This document shows positions 1 to 10,343 of a DNA stretch of 25,637 nucleotides, piece by piece; positions within the stretch are counted from its first letter, which is position 1; every line of letters starts with the position of its first letter. The translations under genes and the position numbers were made by a program. The DNA is taken from positions 854,353 to 879,989 of the forward strand of contig KN832562.1 in the NCBI GenBank assembly GCA_000827205.1, read 5' to 3'. The notes below the pieces were generated by a model, which did not search any database, had not been told where the DNA came from, and worked only from the letters and a program-made list of their open reading frames with translations. Source of the DNA: Plicaturopsis crispa FD-325 SS-3. Lineage: Eukaryota > Basidiomycota > Agaricomycetes > Amylocorticiales > Amylocorticiaceae.

Positions 1-442
1 CCATACAATTTACTTGATGCGCGCATCGATGGCACGCATCTACATACGGGGGGCACCTACAGAGGAGTCAGCCCGCATTGACTGTACCGCAGCCGAAACC
101 GACTCACCATTTATTTTAATGTATAACCGCTCGTTTTGTCAGCTGCGAGTTTGCGTATTCCTTGTTCCTCGCGCCGCGCAAGCATCGACCGTGAAGGTCA
201 GAAGCAAACCGTGCAGCGCTGAGTTTGAAATGACGACGGATCGTTAATTTCCAGGCCTAATCGGGATCAAACGGTGGGATTCAAATACGACCAAACAACC
301 GCTACGAGTGAGACTTTGTAGAACGAAACCCTTGTCTAATGGAAAAACAAAATGTAGTAGGTGATACATGGCGCTGCGTAGTAGAGATCATGAGATAGAA
401 GGCCGTTTCTGTATGTGAGATGAAAACTTGGAAAATATCGTA
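1..442 (+). repeat. Left copy of a 442-base perfect inverted repeat
   Basis: Compared base by base with the reverse complement of 24805-25246, all 442 positions match. Identity stops at base 443, opposite 24804, where the two sides diverge. The outer end cannot be seen because the match is still running at base 1. A 77-codon open frame lies inside (14-247), but it has no recognisable protein character and is probably not a gene. On the minus strand this copy begins 61 bases past the stop codon of the WD40 gene, so it is likely part of that gene's 3' untranslated and termination region. Confidence 0.99.
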
Positions 443-502
443 AATGAATGGCATCAGTGTCAACTTCTTTCAAGGACGACGCGTCAGGATCCGGCGTTCG
501 CC

Positions 503-2381
503 TTAGTAGACGGCGGCAGGAGGAAGTCTGGGGAAGCTTCCGGGAACATCCTCAAGCCAGTTCTGCAATTTCTGCACCAGCACGAGAAGACCCATCCTTC
601 CAGCCTCGTGTGCTGCCCTTCCGAAAGCGGAGGCTTCCCTCAATTTGGAAGCGATGAGCTCACGCAGAAGTTCATCGAGTGTCCCAAATCTTTCTGCCTA
701 AATAGTACAGTCAGTACCCGCGATTCACACACTCGTCCACATGGTACTTACTGCATCCGTGTAGAGCTTTGTGACAAGCTCTTGACAGTAGAGCACAGAC
801 AGCAATGCAATGCACAGAATGCACACAGAGCATGCAGCTATAAGTACAGGGCCCTTGCACCCGCGCCATACTGTGTGAAGCGATTTCACCTTCAACAGGT
901 TCAGATGGACCATAGCGGGGTTTTGAAAACGACTAGACATACCGAAGACATCGCCGCGAGGGACCCGGAAGGGACCTCATCGTCGTCATCTGGAACTAAT
1001 ACATTCAATCAGCAACGGAAACTGTACTTAGAAATTGAACCAATCACTGATGTCGGCGATCCATAGACGAATAGCGCTATCAGTACCGAGAATTCCCGTG
1101 CCTGTCGCTATCAGGCTACAGTCCTCATACATGTGGGCCTGCAGCTCGATTAACACGTGTGGCGCTGTGCATAACGACGATGACTTACTCCGATAGCGCG
1201 AACCACTTCGCCTGCAAATGGTTGTCAACTAGTGTAAATGTGCTCAAAAAGGGACAAGTCACCAACCTGGGTGATAAAGCGTCTGCCACTCCTCTCCCGT
1301 CATCTCCCAGATTCTGGCAAATCCATTGTTTGAACCAGAGATAACGTGCGTTCCCCCGTGAAGAAATGCTACGCTGACGGGGACGTTGCTGCCCGTCGAA
1401 GGGACGTGGGGAAAGCTTTTGAGCACCCTCAAATACATGTCCGGCTTATGGATGCCCAATCCGCTCTCGAGGTTCATCGTAAGAAACTTCTCCTGATCGT
1501 CGGGAGACAATGCCGATGACCCGCTTTATTGCTATCATTTAGCATCCAGTGCGACTGAGATTTATGGGATCCGCTTACATCATGCCAGAGCGTCCTATTG
1601 CGTGTGGTTCGATGTGCCACTGTTGGGCACGCGAATCCGTATCCCAGCAGCTAAGAGTATGTTCATATCAAAGGACACGGGCTCAATATATGCATCCAAT
1701 ACGTACTAGATTCCGTGGTATAGAAAAGACACTGAGATTCTGCCTCCACCGTGCGTGAAGTAGATTCCCCGCGCACGAACACTCTTGCTGCCTGGGCGAG
1801 GGGGGGGGGAGAACGTCGTCAAGATTGTATACTTCACCGGATCCCCTGTACAAATAGTCAGACGAGATATCCTCTGGCCAGTGGCAGATATAATTCGCCC
1901 TACCTTCAGCCTCTTTGCTTTCTCGGTACAAATAAACCTCGGAGCCAATGGCGGCTGCAAGGAGCCTGCGATCCGCATTAAATGCCACCACATAAGCAGG
2001 ACCGCGCCTAGCAGCTGAAGCAATCTTGGTAGTGTCCTATGGGTGATTCATGAGTCCAGTTATACATTCCGTAGTCGACTCATTAAGACAAAGGCTCACC
2101 CGAAAGTTGTCGATGCGCTCAACCTGTCCGTTTTCCAGGCCGACGAACAGAGCTCTTTCGTAAAGCGGATCCCAGCATACGGAGACGACTGGGGCTTTCC
2201 TGACGATTCTGTACTTTTTTGTCCTCGCGAGCGCATCCCATATAAGGAGCTGACGGTCCCCACCCCCTCCAGAAGCAAAGAATTGTCCTGAGGGGGAAAA
2301 TACTAGGCAGTTAATTCCATCCTCGTGCTCCCCGTGAAAGGTAGCGACACGTCGGTATGCAGAAGAAACAGTTGTAGGCAT
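503..2381 (-). CDS. WD40-repeat protein with C-terminal transmembrane helix (copy A)
   Basis: This is a 464-residue protein from ten exons: complement of 503-697, 752-889, 943-995, 1048-1138, 1189-1211, 1267-1523, 1579-1650, 1707-1791, 1838-2036 and 2100-2381 (1395 nt). The ATG at 2381 follows AAA and leads directly into the first blade (HEDGINCLVFSPSG, then LLIWD near residues 45-49). Later blades end in CWD and FARIWEM, and the last one reads SAIRLW. Residues about 367-388 (GPVLIAACSVCILCIALL) form one membrane helix, followed by a hydrophilic tail of about 75 residues. I infer a beta-propeller scaffold tethered to a membrane; the partner is unknown. The architecture resembles a multi-copy mushroom WD40 family. 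A run of ten G at 1800-1809 falls in the intron 1792-1837 and does not break the frame. A paralogue lies at 11179-12722. Confidence 0.9.
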
Positions 2382-2756
2382 TTTGTTGGAAATGGGGGGA
2401 GATGTCGATGGTTTGTGAAAGACAATGGAACGCGGAGAGTGGCACCTCCTGCAGGCAGGCGAAAGACAAACAAGTACATACCATTCCCACCACGTTCCCT
2501 AAGGTGTCGACTCGAAAAGATCAAAATATCCAGAAACGATGCATTCAGAATTCGAGATCAAGCGGTGTCTAACAGTACATAGACCATAACGAATATTCTC
2601 CGCGCGACACCTCCCCGTCCTGCTCGTAGAGGCCCTCGATCGATAACACCACGATGCGAGACGAGCGCGAGGTCCATGACTACCTAGACTAAAGAATGAC
2701 CGTAGTTAGCGTATGCACCCGCAACAAAAATGCTCAATGACCAACCTCGAGTACCT
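2382..2756. other. Intergenic spacer, promoter side of WD40 copy A
   Basis: This 375-base stretch separates the start of the minus-strand WD40 gene from the stop of the next minus-strand gene. It should hold the WD40 gene's promoter and 5' leader and the upstream gene's 3' end. Short open frames occur on the minus strand at about 2580-2680, but I could not splice them to either neighbour. No clear TATA box was found. Confidence 0.5.
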
Positions 2757-3930
2757 TTACTTCCCGGCGAAGCGCTGCTTGTAGGTGCTGTACGTCTTAT
2801 TAGTGACCCAGCTCGGCTCTCCGCTTGCGGGAAACCAGAACACCCTATCGTAAAGCGTCGGGTGAGAGACGCCCCGCGTTGCGGAGATCCACTGGCCATC
2901 CTCGTACACCCAGGCCATGGTTTCGCCCCGAGGTATGCACACGTGAGTAAAAACGTCCCCCGGCTTCAGGGACGGTCGATTTTTGGTCGGTGGAGTCGAC
3001 AGCAATGTGGAACCCCGGGATTTAAACCAGTTGAACCGGATGTTAAGATCTCGTATCTTGTGACGGACGCACTCGACAGGGAGTTCGTCTTCAGCTTCGG
3101 TCGTCTCGACCTCAGCTTTGGGGGCTTCCGACTTCGGTGAGAGGCTATGGTGCCGATGATGTGTCTGGAAGGATGCCTCTGCGGCTGACATTGGGATGTT
3201 ACGCGACACGGGGACAGCGAGGGCGGGCTGATCGTTTTGAGTAGGTGGGGACGCCACACGTTGAACCGATTCAAGTGCATTGACCGGGTGACTGAGGGCC
3301 GCGTGTGCGAGACCGGTGTACGATATCATTTCGTAAGGAACACCATTCCCACACATGCTTTGCATGTGCGCCATGTACCTGTCAGCTTATTGAGTGAATG
3401 ATCAGGAAGATACAGAGTGCGACTCGACGTACATATCATGGCTGCTGCTGACGCTAGCCTGGTGTCGTGATACGGTGGGGCGCGCGTTTCTCTCCGCTTG
3501 AGCACTTTCACGGTACATCTTAGCGCTTGGGTAGAGAAAACGAGATGCAATATGACACACCGGGTACGTTCACGGATCCTCTCCAGAGATGGCTCCACCG
3601 GGAAGCACTTCAGATGTACCATATCATTCTGAAGATAAGGAAGGTTTTAGTTATATCATTCACATGAAAGAGGAAGATACGTACCGTTGCACTGCAGTCA
3701 GAGCCATACCCACTGCCGTCGGATTCTGCGTCGGAGGTGCAGCTAGCGGACGCTTCCGTGGAAAGGCTGCGCTCGGTGGTTGCCATCTGTAAGCCGTATA
3801 GTCAATGAATGGGAATCAATGCATCGTAGCAATATGTAATACGCACCGACGTCTGAGGCCTTGGGATACGAGTCGCGTACGGGCTATACCGCGACGAAGT
3901 GCGCAGACGGACTCGAGGTGGCGACGACAT
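2757..3930 (-). CDS. Uncharacterised 336-residue protein
   Basis: The four-exon model is the complement of 2757-3385, 3433-3628, 3685-3786 and 3847-3930 (1011 nt, continuous frame). The ATG at 3930 lies about 105 bases downstream of a TATA box. Residues 1-62 are basic, then rich in Ser, Thr and acidic residues. The middle is low in complexity and Pro/Ser-rich, with an acidic stretch near EAEDELP. The C-terminal 75 residues look like a folded domain: GDVFTHVCIPRGE, a Trp/Tyr-rich segment, GVSHPTLYDRVFWF, then GEPSWVTNKTYS before the stop. This C-terminal pattern reminds me of uncharacterised agaricomycete proteins, but I know no function. The weakest point is exon 2, where bases 3526-3567 could be an extra 42-base intron. 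The acceptor at 3386 was chosen because it alone restores the frame. Confidence 0.72.
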
Positions 3931-4033
3931 ATGAGGCAGTTGTACGGGGAGCTTTAGAGGATGAATCGGTTGGTATCGAGGGGAATTTCAAAAGTATGAA
4001 TTGGTTGTTGGTGTGAAGACGGGACACGATCGC

Positions 4034-4041
4034 TTTTATAA
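4034..4041 (-). promoter_or_regulatory. Probable TATA box of the 336-residue protein gene
   Basis: The minus strand reads TTATAAAA here, 104 bases upstream of the ATG at 3930, with CT-rich sequence in between. Spacing and sequence fit a fungal TATA element. No other core element was recognised. Confidence 0.55.
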
Positions 4042-4583
4042 TCCAGTCGGTGTAGAGAAAGGGGAGCCATCCGAGCTAGACCAAAGGGAATCAAGAAGGG
4101 AAAGGTCCGAATTGAGCGTGTAACATACGTCCTGGGGCTTTGTTTCCCGCCTTTGACACTCGACTGCTACCCTTTCGTTGCCCTTTTGATCCTACGTCGA
4201 GTTTTGTGGGTATGCGGTTTGTGTTTGACGACAAGGCAAGCTCGGTCAAGATTAGATCTAATTAGGCGTCGTTCACGTTGTCCACGTGGGCCGCGGCAAG
4301 AACCACCACCTTCCCATGCCTACGAATGGCAGACTTCCAGCGAAGGAAATTCAAGCACAATGCTTAATTCGACGAGCTCTATACATCCGTAACATACGTA
4401 GAAAGATGCCTACAGAAGGAATACAAGAAAATTTGCACGATCCGAAACGAAACGAAACGAGAAAACGGAAACACACGACGCGGTAGGAACGAAAAAGAAA
4501 CAAATCAAATCGGACTGTTGAACTGCGAATCCCAAATTAGCTTTTGAGTCGAGAAGACACGCGACGCGAACTTGCCTGCAACA
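4042..4583. other. Intergenic spacer without a recognisable gene
   Basis: About 540 bases lie between the TATA box of the gene to the left and the stop codon at 4584. Open frames on the plus strand (4153-4486) have biased, low-complexity translations and no family resemblance. The stretch probably holds upstream regulatory sequence for the gene to the left and the 3' end of the LRR gene to the right. Confidence 0.4.
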
Positions 4584-5720
4584 TTAGGTGGAGAAGTCGA
4601 AGTCATCGATGGTTTCGTCCGAGGTCGGCGCGGCAATGGTATGCTCAGATCGATACCAGCGGTTACCATTGCGCCGACCACCATTCCAGGTGCTCATGAC
4701 ACCTTTGTTGCCAACGGAGAGATACCAGACCGTGATTCTCCCTAAGCGAGGATGTTGGAGACCGTTAGGCCTAGTTCCCCAGCGGGTCACCATTTTTTCC
4801 TCCCAAATACGACTCCCGGGTACTCTGACAAGAGAGAGTGCCGTCCGAAGGCGTAGCGTCTCGAGGAACCGAAGAGCGTGCAAGTCGCGAGACCAGGTAT
4901 GCCAATTATTCCACTCCCGGCGCGACGACTCGCCCCTGCGCTAGATAGGATGTGAGCGACGAAAGAACTATTGATAAAAGGGATATCTAGGTACTCACAC
5001 CGCTATTCGCAGATCTCTCTATTAGCCTTAGATGTACGAGGTGCGGGGCAGATATGGCCAGGCGGTGCAGGATATCGAAATCACTTGGGTTGAATGCTAG
5101 TGACACCACCGTAAGATTCTCGTTGAGCGAAAGGCAGCGTAGAATGGAAGACGGGGAAACGATGATATCGGCGCGGCGGGTGCATTTTGCAGTCACGCTG
5201 GCTAGATTTCGAGAGACGTAGAAGGGGGATGCGCACGCCAGGGGACAGGATATTGATCGTAGTTGGGGCAAGACAACGGCGGCGAGCGGACAACTAGCGG
5301 GACGATCGCAGGCACTCAAGGATACGATTTGAATGCCTGGGTGTCGAACCAAAAAAGGGAGAATGTCGGTATGCGGTATGTTGCTCTCAAAGACCTGTAA
5401 CTTCGGGAATACGATCGTAGAAAGGAAGGCGGTGTTGAACGTCGACGGCAGCAAGAGGGAAAGGGATTCCAGATTGGCACATTCGCATAGGAGCCTGACG
5501 ACAGCAGGTCGAGCCGGGGTCTCGGTCAACCTGATAGTCAAGTCGGTGAGTGCTCCAGCATGTGCAGGGCTGGTGAGGAGGAGATTGCTAAGTCGCCGCA
5601 AAGCTAGCGCGCTGCGAATTCCAACTATAGCCTACGCGTGGAACGTGAGGTCACATTTGCATATGCTCAGTCAAGGATGGAACTCACAAAGACGGGCTAG
5701 CGTAACACGGAAAAGTTTGC
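4584..5720 (-). CDS. LRR-type protein of the fungal F-box/LRR kind (5' end unresolved)
   Basis: Three 3' exons are supported: complement of 4584-4940, 4999-5624 and 5688-5720, with introns at 4941-4998 (GTGAGT donor) and 5625-5687. The large exon encodes leucine-rich segments such as ECANLESLSLLLPSTF, VFPKLQVFESNIPH and HPGIQIVSLSACD, spaced like the degenerate LRRs of basidiomycete F-box/LRR proteins. The last 118 residues are Trp-rich (REWNNWHTWSRDLHALRFLE) and end in an acidic DDFDFST. Such proteins usually serve as substrate receptors of SCF ubiquitin ligases, but no F-box motif was located here. The N-terminus should extend beyond 5720. A donor at 5767 and a stretch containing TPSLWDV near 6050 are candidates, but the joins are ambiguous: direct splicing of 5768 to an acceptor at 5631 also keeps a frame. 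The 3' half is secure. Confidence 0.72.
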
Positions 5721-6810
5721 CTTTGTATCAGAATGCGGAGGTGGTTGATTCCAAAGATGTCACATACCTGAGTAGTGAGTAGGTATAGCTCGGCGACACT
5801 GAGGGTACCCTCCTTGTGCAATAGGTGAGACATCGAGAAGATTTTTTGAGTGAAAGGTGGCGAGAGGAGGATGGAAAGGAAAGGACGCGCATCGTATCGT
5901 ATCCCTTTCTCCTGCATGCCGCGAGGCTGTAGATCATATCGAAACCGTCAGATAAGATAAGATTAGTGTCCGCTGAGACGACGCTTGAGCGCTGAGGTGC
6001 GAGAGGCTTGCGTATCCCACCGCAAATGAACATGTTACACCAGAGGGGGAACGACGACAAATAACGACGTCCCACAGAGAAGGAGTATGTCTCAAGCCAG
6101 GATTATATTTACTCATCGTCGGGCACAGTGCCGGTGACCAGCCCAATCACGCATTATTGATATTGCACCTCCGTACATACTCTGGGCGGGGTGATCCGTG
6201 GTTGTCGACGCTGTAGCGTGGATGGCGTTCCGGGATAACGTCCATTGTCATTTGTAGGGGGCATTCGAGCGCGACCGGCGGTTCATGCCTAGAATTTTGG
6301 CGCATCACCCAACGTCGCGTCTGGATTTTCACATAGTAATTGTGAGGTGAGTATGACTGCTGTGAAGCTCCGAGGATGATAGATACAGCATGCATACTCA
6401 CCGTCCTCCAGATGTCACCGTATCAGATATATCTCTAATCGTACACGCGCTCCTGAATTGTCCACGATTGTAGGGAACAGCAAGGAAAAACAAGCACAGC
6501 CAGCGATAGCAGGATACTATGAGAGTGTTCTCGGTGCGAAGACGGCGGGCTAATGGCTGCTAATGGTGGTCGGTAAGTCGCAGCCAAGTCGCGGCGCTCA
6601 GTGGGCAGACTCAGAAAACACCGTGGTAAAATCAAACACGTGTAAATTATGTGAGTAGTAAGCGCCCTCGATCGACCTGTTCAATGCACACTTGTCCTCC
6701 GGTCGAACTCCATAGAGTGCAGGCCATCACATGTTTACGAAAAGCGTCTTCAACGACCCTCCTCCTCTGTCTCAACGCTCCTGTCATGAGCGATCACAAT
6801 CCGGACGTCC
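5721..6810. other. Unresolved stretch, probably 5' exons and promoter of the LRR gene
   Basis: Several minus-strand open frames overlap here (5684-5917, 5728-6075, 5934-6146, 6147-6401). Good splice-like sites exist, for example GTATGT at 5767. No single path gave a recognisable F-box, so no exon is claimed. The segment on the minus strand near 6040-6060 translating as TPSLWDVV resembles the region after an F-box. From 6402 to 6810 nothing gene-like was recognised. Confidence 0.35.
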
Positions 6811-7371
6811 ATGATGACCACTCGAAGCGGCGCAGCGGACATCACTGGGGATGCAGCCGGTTACACGACATATCGAGTGCGACGCCCTCTTGATATGTTT
6901 AAGGCTGCGCTGACATCAGGCTCCCATCATAGCAGTACGTCCGTACCTGTAGTCTCACCGCCAGTAACGACGTCAACCCTCGCAGGTGCAATGAGCGCTG
7001 GACAAATCCCGGCTACCCATACCTCGACATTGTCGCCGCCTTCGCCCATGCGTCGACCTCAATCCTTCTTGGGTTCCAACGGCAAATCTTACCGTTTCTA
7101 CAATCTCACAAGTGACCACCCCCCAGTGTGGTCACGACCCTAGCCAACACTCTCCAGGCCCGCCCTGACGTCGCTATTGCCGTTCGCCCCAAGATTCTCC
7201 GTCTCTGCTCCAGCACATTTAGTCTTAGCACGGGAAGACGCTTCATCGCCGCAGGTGAACCTTTCTCATGCACCGTGGTCATGTCCAACAAATATCTCGC
7301 AAGTGCCTTTCAAATCTACCTGCCTGACAGTGGAGTTGAACGTCTATCCTATAGATTCGTCCAAAAACTAA
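6811..7371 (+). pseudogene. Ser/Pro/Thr-rich open frame interrupted by one TAG
   Basis: A plus-strand frame is open for 187 codons except for a single TAG at 7141-7143. Before the TAG it begins MTTRSGAADITGD and becomes Ser/Thr/Pro-rich (STSVPVVSPPVTTSTLAG). After it, the same frame continues as PTLSRPALTSLLPFAP and stays rich in Pro and Ser up to the TAA at 7371. No credible intron removes the stop; the only GT...AG pair spanning it is 32 bases. It may be a decayed gene, two exons of an unrecognised gene, or chance openness in GC-rich sequence. No family was recognised. Confidence 0.3.
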
Positions 7372-7603
7372 GAAGTAGGTTATGCTTCCATGGCTCTTGG
7401 AGATGATATGGTTTAGCGCCCATTGCCAAGTGTGAGTACGGCCTGAAGTGCGTGACTTGCCGTTGACCTCGATATGTTTTTTTTTCATGTCTGCGTGTGT
7501 GACCTGCGCACTAATCCACTAACGTAGCCTGCTTCGCACGCAAGTTTTAGATCATTTATTTAGGCTCTGGCCGCGGATTCCTTAATCCCTCGAGACGGGC
7601 GCC

Positions 7604-7999
7604 GTGCCGGTCGCCTTCACGTCGGAGACAGAGGTGCCAGCGTCGACCTCCACCGTCGCGAGCGATGCCAATCAAGATGGCCCACTGACGGCCAGCAGAA
7701 ACAACAATGCGAAAGGACGTCCCACGGCTCGACGCAACGGCAAGTCCTCTGCTTCGTGGGCGGAATCGAGTACATCCACTGACAATCCTATCGCAGCCCA
7801 AATCAAAAGCATCGTGCAGCGCATTCCAGAGTCCTTCGTATACGAAGTACTCAGCAGTAGCGTGGATATAGTGTCCCAGTGTGTTCTCTCTCCCTGTACT
7901 CTTTACCTCCGTAATTCATGGTGCGGTGCTTGTCTTTTTGCTTATGCATTGCTACAAATACAATACACTTCCAGAGCGTCCTGGGAACACTTCAAACTG
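7604..7999 (+). CDS. Possible exon pair of an unidentified low-complexity protein
   Basis: A frame upstream of 7878 reads FTSETEVPASTSTVASDAN, then a basic Asn/Arg-rich part, then KSIVQRIPESFVYEVLSS, which looks amphipathic and more like folded protein. A GTGTGT donor at 7879 and a CCAG acceptor at 7974 would add SWEHFKL from 7975-7999, followed by another GT. I found neither a start codon in context nor a stop, and no family match. The stretch is convergent with the F-box gene to the right. It may be a fragment. Confidence 0.25.
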
Positions 8000-8204
8000 G
8001 TACGGTGCCGAATACGTTGTAAACGCACTCTAGCTAAGTCTGCACATGCTCGTAGTGCATATTTACATCTCTCTTGCGTTGAAAGTTATGTATTGTGACA
8101 AGTCGTAGTCCACAGAATTGATGCCATTTCGTACACAGTCGTGGTCTAGCATGTCTAGTTCGAATACAGGTACATGGGTAAGTGTACGACATACAGTGAT
8201 ATAC

Positions 8205-9395
8205 TTATCGAAGCAGATCACGCTGCCAGAGCGTTCCTTCAAGTTCAAACTGGTAGACGAGACATGTCAGTACCAATCATGATGCATGAAGGCCCAACTG
8301 ATAAGGACTTACGTCGTCGCTGCGCTGGGACGTATCCACAAGGCTTTGAATATACGGAACCAACGCGAGGGGGTCGGTTGTCGCGATTTCGACGGTGCGT
8401 TTCATCACTGTCCTAGCCTCTTGCGTATTGTAAAGCATTTGGGTTCCTACCGTCGTCGTTAATCCTAGATCTCAACAGTTCGTACATACTTGGCCCACTC
8501 ACCGATACAGTTTCCTCGGAGCATTTTCGACATCTTATACGACGAGTCGAAAACATCGCTTCCCATTTTTATTGCTTGCACTAGTCGTTAGTTGAGAGCA
8601 ACAACATGTTAGTGTGATGATCAGTTGCTGGAATAAACGATGATATATCGTACCCTTGCCATCCCTGATGGAGAATTTCTCCATAATCCCCCACAAGGCT
8701 ACGGTGTCCAGCTTCGCTTGATAGAGGATGGTGCAAATGTGTTCGAGGGTCGCAAACCTGTGTGGTAATGAGATGTATGTTCATGCGAAGGTTGAAAGGG
8801 AAGACTGACCGCGATTTCGCGCATGCTTTACAGCACCGTACGCGAGATCCCCAATATATTGTTTCCTCTCGGATCCAGCAGAACTAGCCATGTCAGTAAT
8901 CAGCATGAAGTGCATCACTAAACAATTGATGCCCACATTACACTCGTCAACGAACAGTAAACCTGCCCACTTGGGGAAGCTGAGATCCCTCGGACGATCG
9001 GGGAGCTTTGGACGATCGGGGGTAGTAGCTTGCGAGAAAGAGCGATTCCACGCCCATCTAAATGCGCGCCATGAAGGGGTCTCCGAAGGCCCTTTAGCTT
9101 TTCGTCCAAGAAGAAGGCGCGCGAAATGTTTGTTTGTACGGCCCAGATAGACTATATCTTTTGGGTGCAGCCATGAGAATATCTACACGATTCGATCAGT
9201 ACCGCTGGTATATCGTTCATATTGAAAATCGTGCACTTCGTTGAGAATATCCGAAGGCATTTCTTTGATAGCGGAAAGCGATCCTATTTCCAGGGTATTA
9301 CTGCATAGAAGAACAGCACGAACCCGGTGCTTTCTGAGTAGATTCAGAGACAGAGACGCCCGGTCAACCCGGAGGCGAAGCGACGTTGGATTCAT
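8205..9395 (-). CDS. F-box protein with CX2C...CX2C cluster
   Basis: This is a 279-residue protein from seven exons: complement of 8205-8249, 8313-8446, 8503-8580, 8654-8757, 8810-8883, 8937-9182 and 9237-9395 (840 nt). The F-box spans about residues 45-85: EMPSDILNE, then IFSWLHPKDIVYLGRTNKHF, then ARLLL. After it comes a Trp/Arg-rich linker (PSWRAFRWAWNRSF), then FPKWAGLLFVDEC. Cys134 and Cys137, with Cys153 and Cys156, form CX2C-X15-CX2C, a likely zinc-binding cluster that I recall in mushroom F-box proteins. F-box proteins join Skp1 and carry targets to SCF ubiquitin ligase; the target here is unknown. The protein is shorter than its relatives and ends abruptly after exon 7, so it may be truncated. 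The ATG at 9395 was chosen as the first in-frame ATG, 60 bases below a TATA box. Confidence 0.87.
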
Positions 9396-9454
9396 GTCAG
9401 CAGGCAATACAGCGGTAAGAGGGAACTCGAGCAGACCATTACGGGGACGAAAGT

Positions 9455-9462
9455 CTTTATAT
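9455..9462 (-). promoter_or_regulatory. Probable TATA box of the F-box gene
   Basis: The minus strand reads ATATAAAG here, 60 bases upstream of the ATG at 9395. Position and sequence fit a core promoter, and no competing element is visible nearby. Confidence 0.55.
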
Positions 9463-9793
9463 CTTGAAGGATAAAGGGATGGAGTATGCAGCGCGGAGGT
9501 GACATGTTGGCACGAGGCCGTGTGCGCGAATTACTGCTGGGTGGGCGTAACCTGAGCATGTAACAAAGGGCACCAACCGTCCCGATTGCACCGGTGGAAC
9601 TAGAGCTTGGAAGATCCGCAACGATTTGTCAGTGTCTTTTCACTCATGGTAACGCGCAAAGAGCTGGACGTACATCTGTCATGCTGCGGAGGTGCTAAAC
9701 TTGTGGTATCACAGTTTGGGTCTCAGCGTGTAGGCAGTTATTTTGTGCCCAATTTCCAGTGCTGCGTCTATTTAGGTATGTATATGACAGATT
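9463..9793. other. Upstream spacer of the F-box gene
   Basis: This 331-base stretch lies upstream of the F-box gene on the minus strand. A 69-codon plus-strand frame (9607-9816) shows no family features and is taken as chance. Nothing else was recognised. Confidence 0.35.
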
Positions 9794-10343
9794 TCAAGCG
9801 AAGACGTCGACGCTGACACCGAGATCCAAGTAGGCACTCGGTATAGCCACGTCAACCATAGGCGCCGCCGTGTGCAGTATCTCAAGGTCAATGCCTTGAC
9901 ATTTGCCCGCTCTTGCGTGAGAGGGAATGGACCGAAAGACAGCGGCATCGACAGGAAGGGAATTGGACGATAAAATGGTACGGACCAGCAGCATGCTCTA
10001 CGACTCTGTCTCAAATTTGTGGGCCAATTCGATGGGCCCGGGGTGATTATTGCCTATGCCTGTTGCAACCGTACTACTACATATAACGAGGCCGCATTAT
10101 CAGCTGTCGCGGCGGACGATAATCGAAAGCACTTACGATGGCAGGAAATTGCTGCTGGAGGTGACATATGGGTGACCGTCTGATGAAGCCAAGATAAGGT
10201 AGACCGAGAGAATCGAGCGTAGGTGACGGTGACGGTAAAGGATACCGAGTGAGAACGTGACGTGCAGCGGCCTGCAAACTTGGCAACGGCGGGGAAACGT
10301 GTGCTGGACGGCGGCATAAGGACATGGAAGTCGCTAGCACCAC
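9794..10343 (-). CDS. Possible small spliced gene, unidentified
   Basis: Two minus-strand frames look protein-like. The 5' piece starts with ATG at 10343 (MVLATSMSLCRRPAHV), is basic and Ser/Leu-rich like a targeting sequence, and reaches a GTAAGT donor after LQQQFPAI. The 3' piece begins after a GTCGTAG acceptor, runs from SMLLVRTILSSNSLP through SHARAGKCQGIDLEI and AIPSAYLDLGVSVDVFA, and stops at 9794. Joining them needs an intron of about 150 bases, longer than others here; the first piece could instead end after a short second exon (YGCNRHRQ, stop near 10049). No family was recognised. This may be a real small gene or two unrelated open frames. Confidence 0.25.

Noticed and set aside
14-247. 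77-codon open frame inside the inverted repeat as a gene
   Set aside because: It has no family features and its composition is unlike the real exons. The region is better explained as 3' flanking sequence.
428-1066. 212-codon plus-strand open frame
   Set aside because: It lies antisense to the last exons of WD40 copy A, which have consistent splicing and family motifs. Its translation shows no domain.
1792-1837. Ten-G run as a frameshift in WD40 copy A
   Set aside because: A 46-base intron with a GTGAAG donor and a CCCAG acceptor contains the whole run, and splicing it out joins the conserved frames on either side.
8157-8170. TTCGA-type T-loop hint of a tRNA gene
   Set aside because: The flanking bases do not form a T-stem, and no acceptor or anticodon arms could be folded around it.
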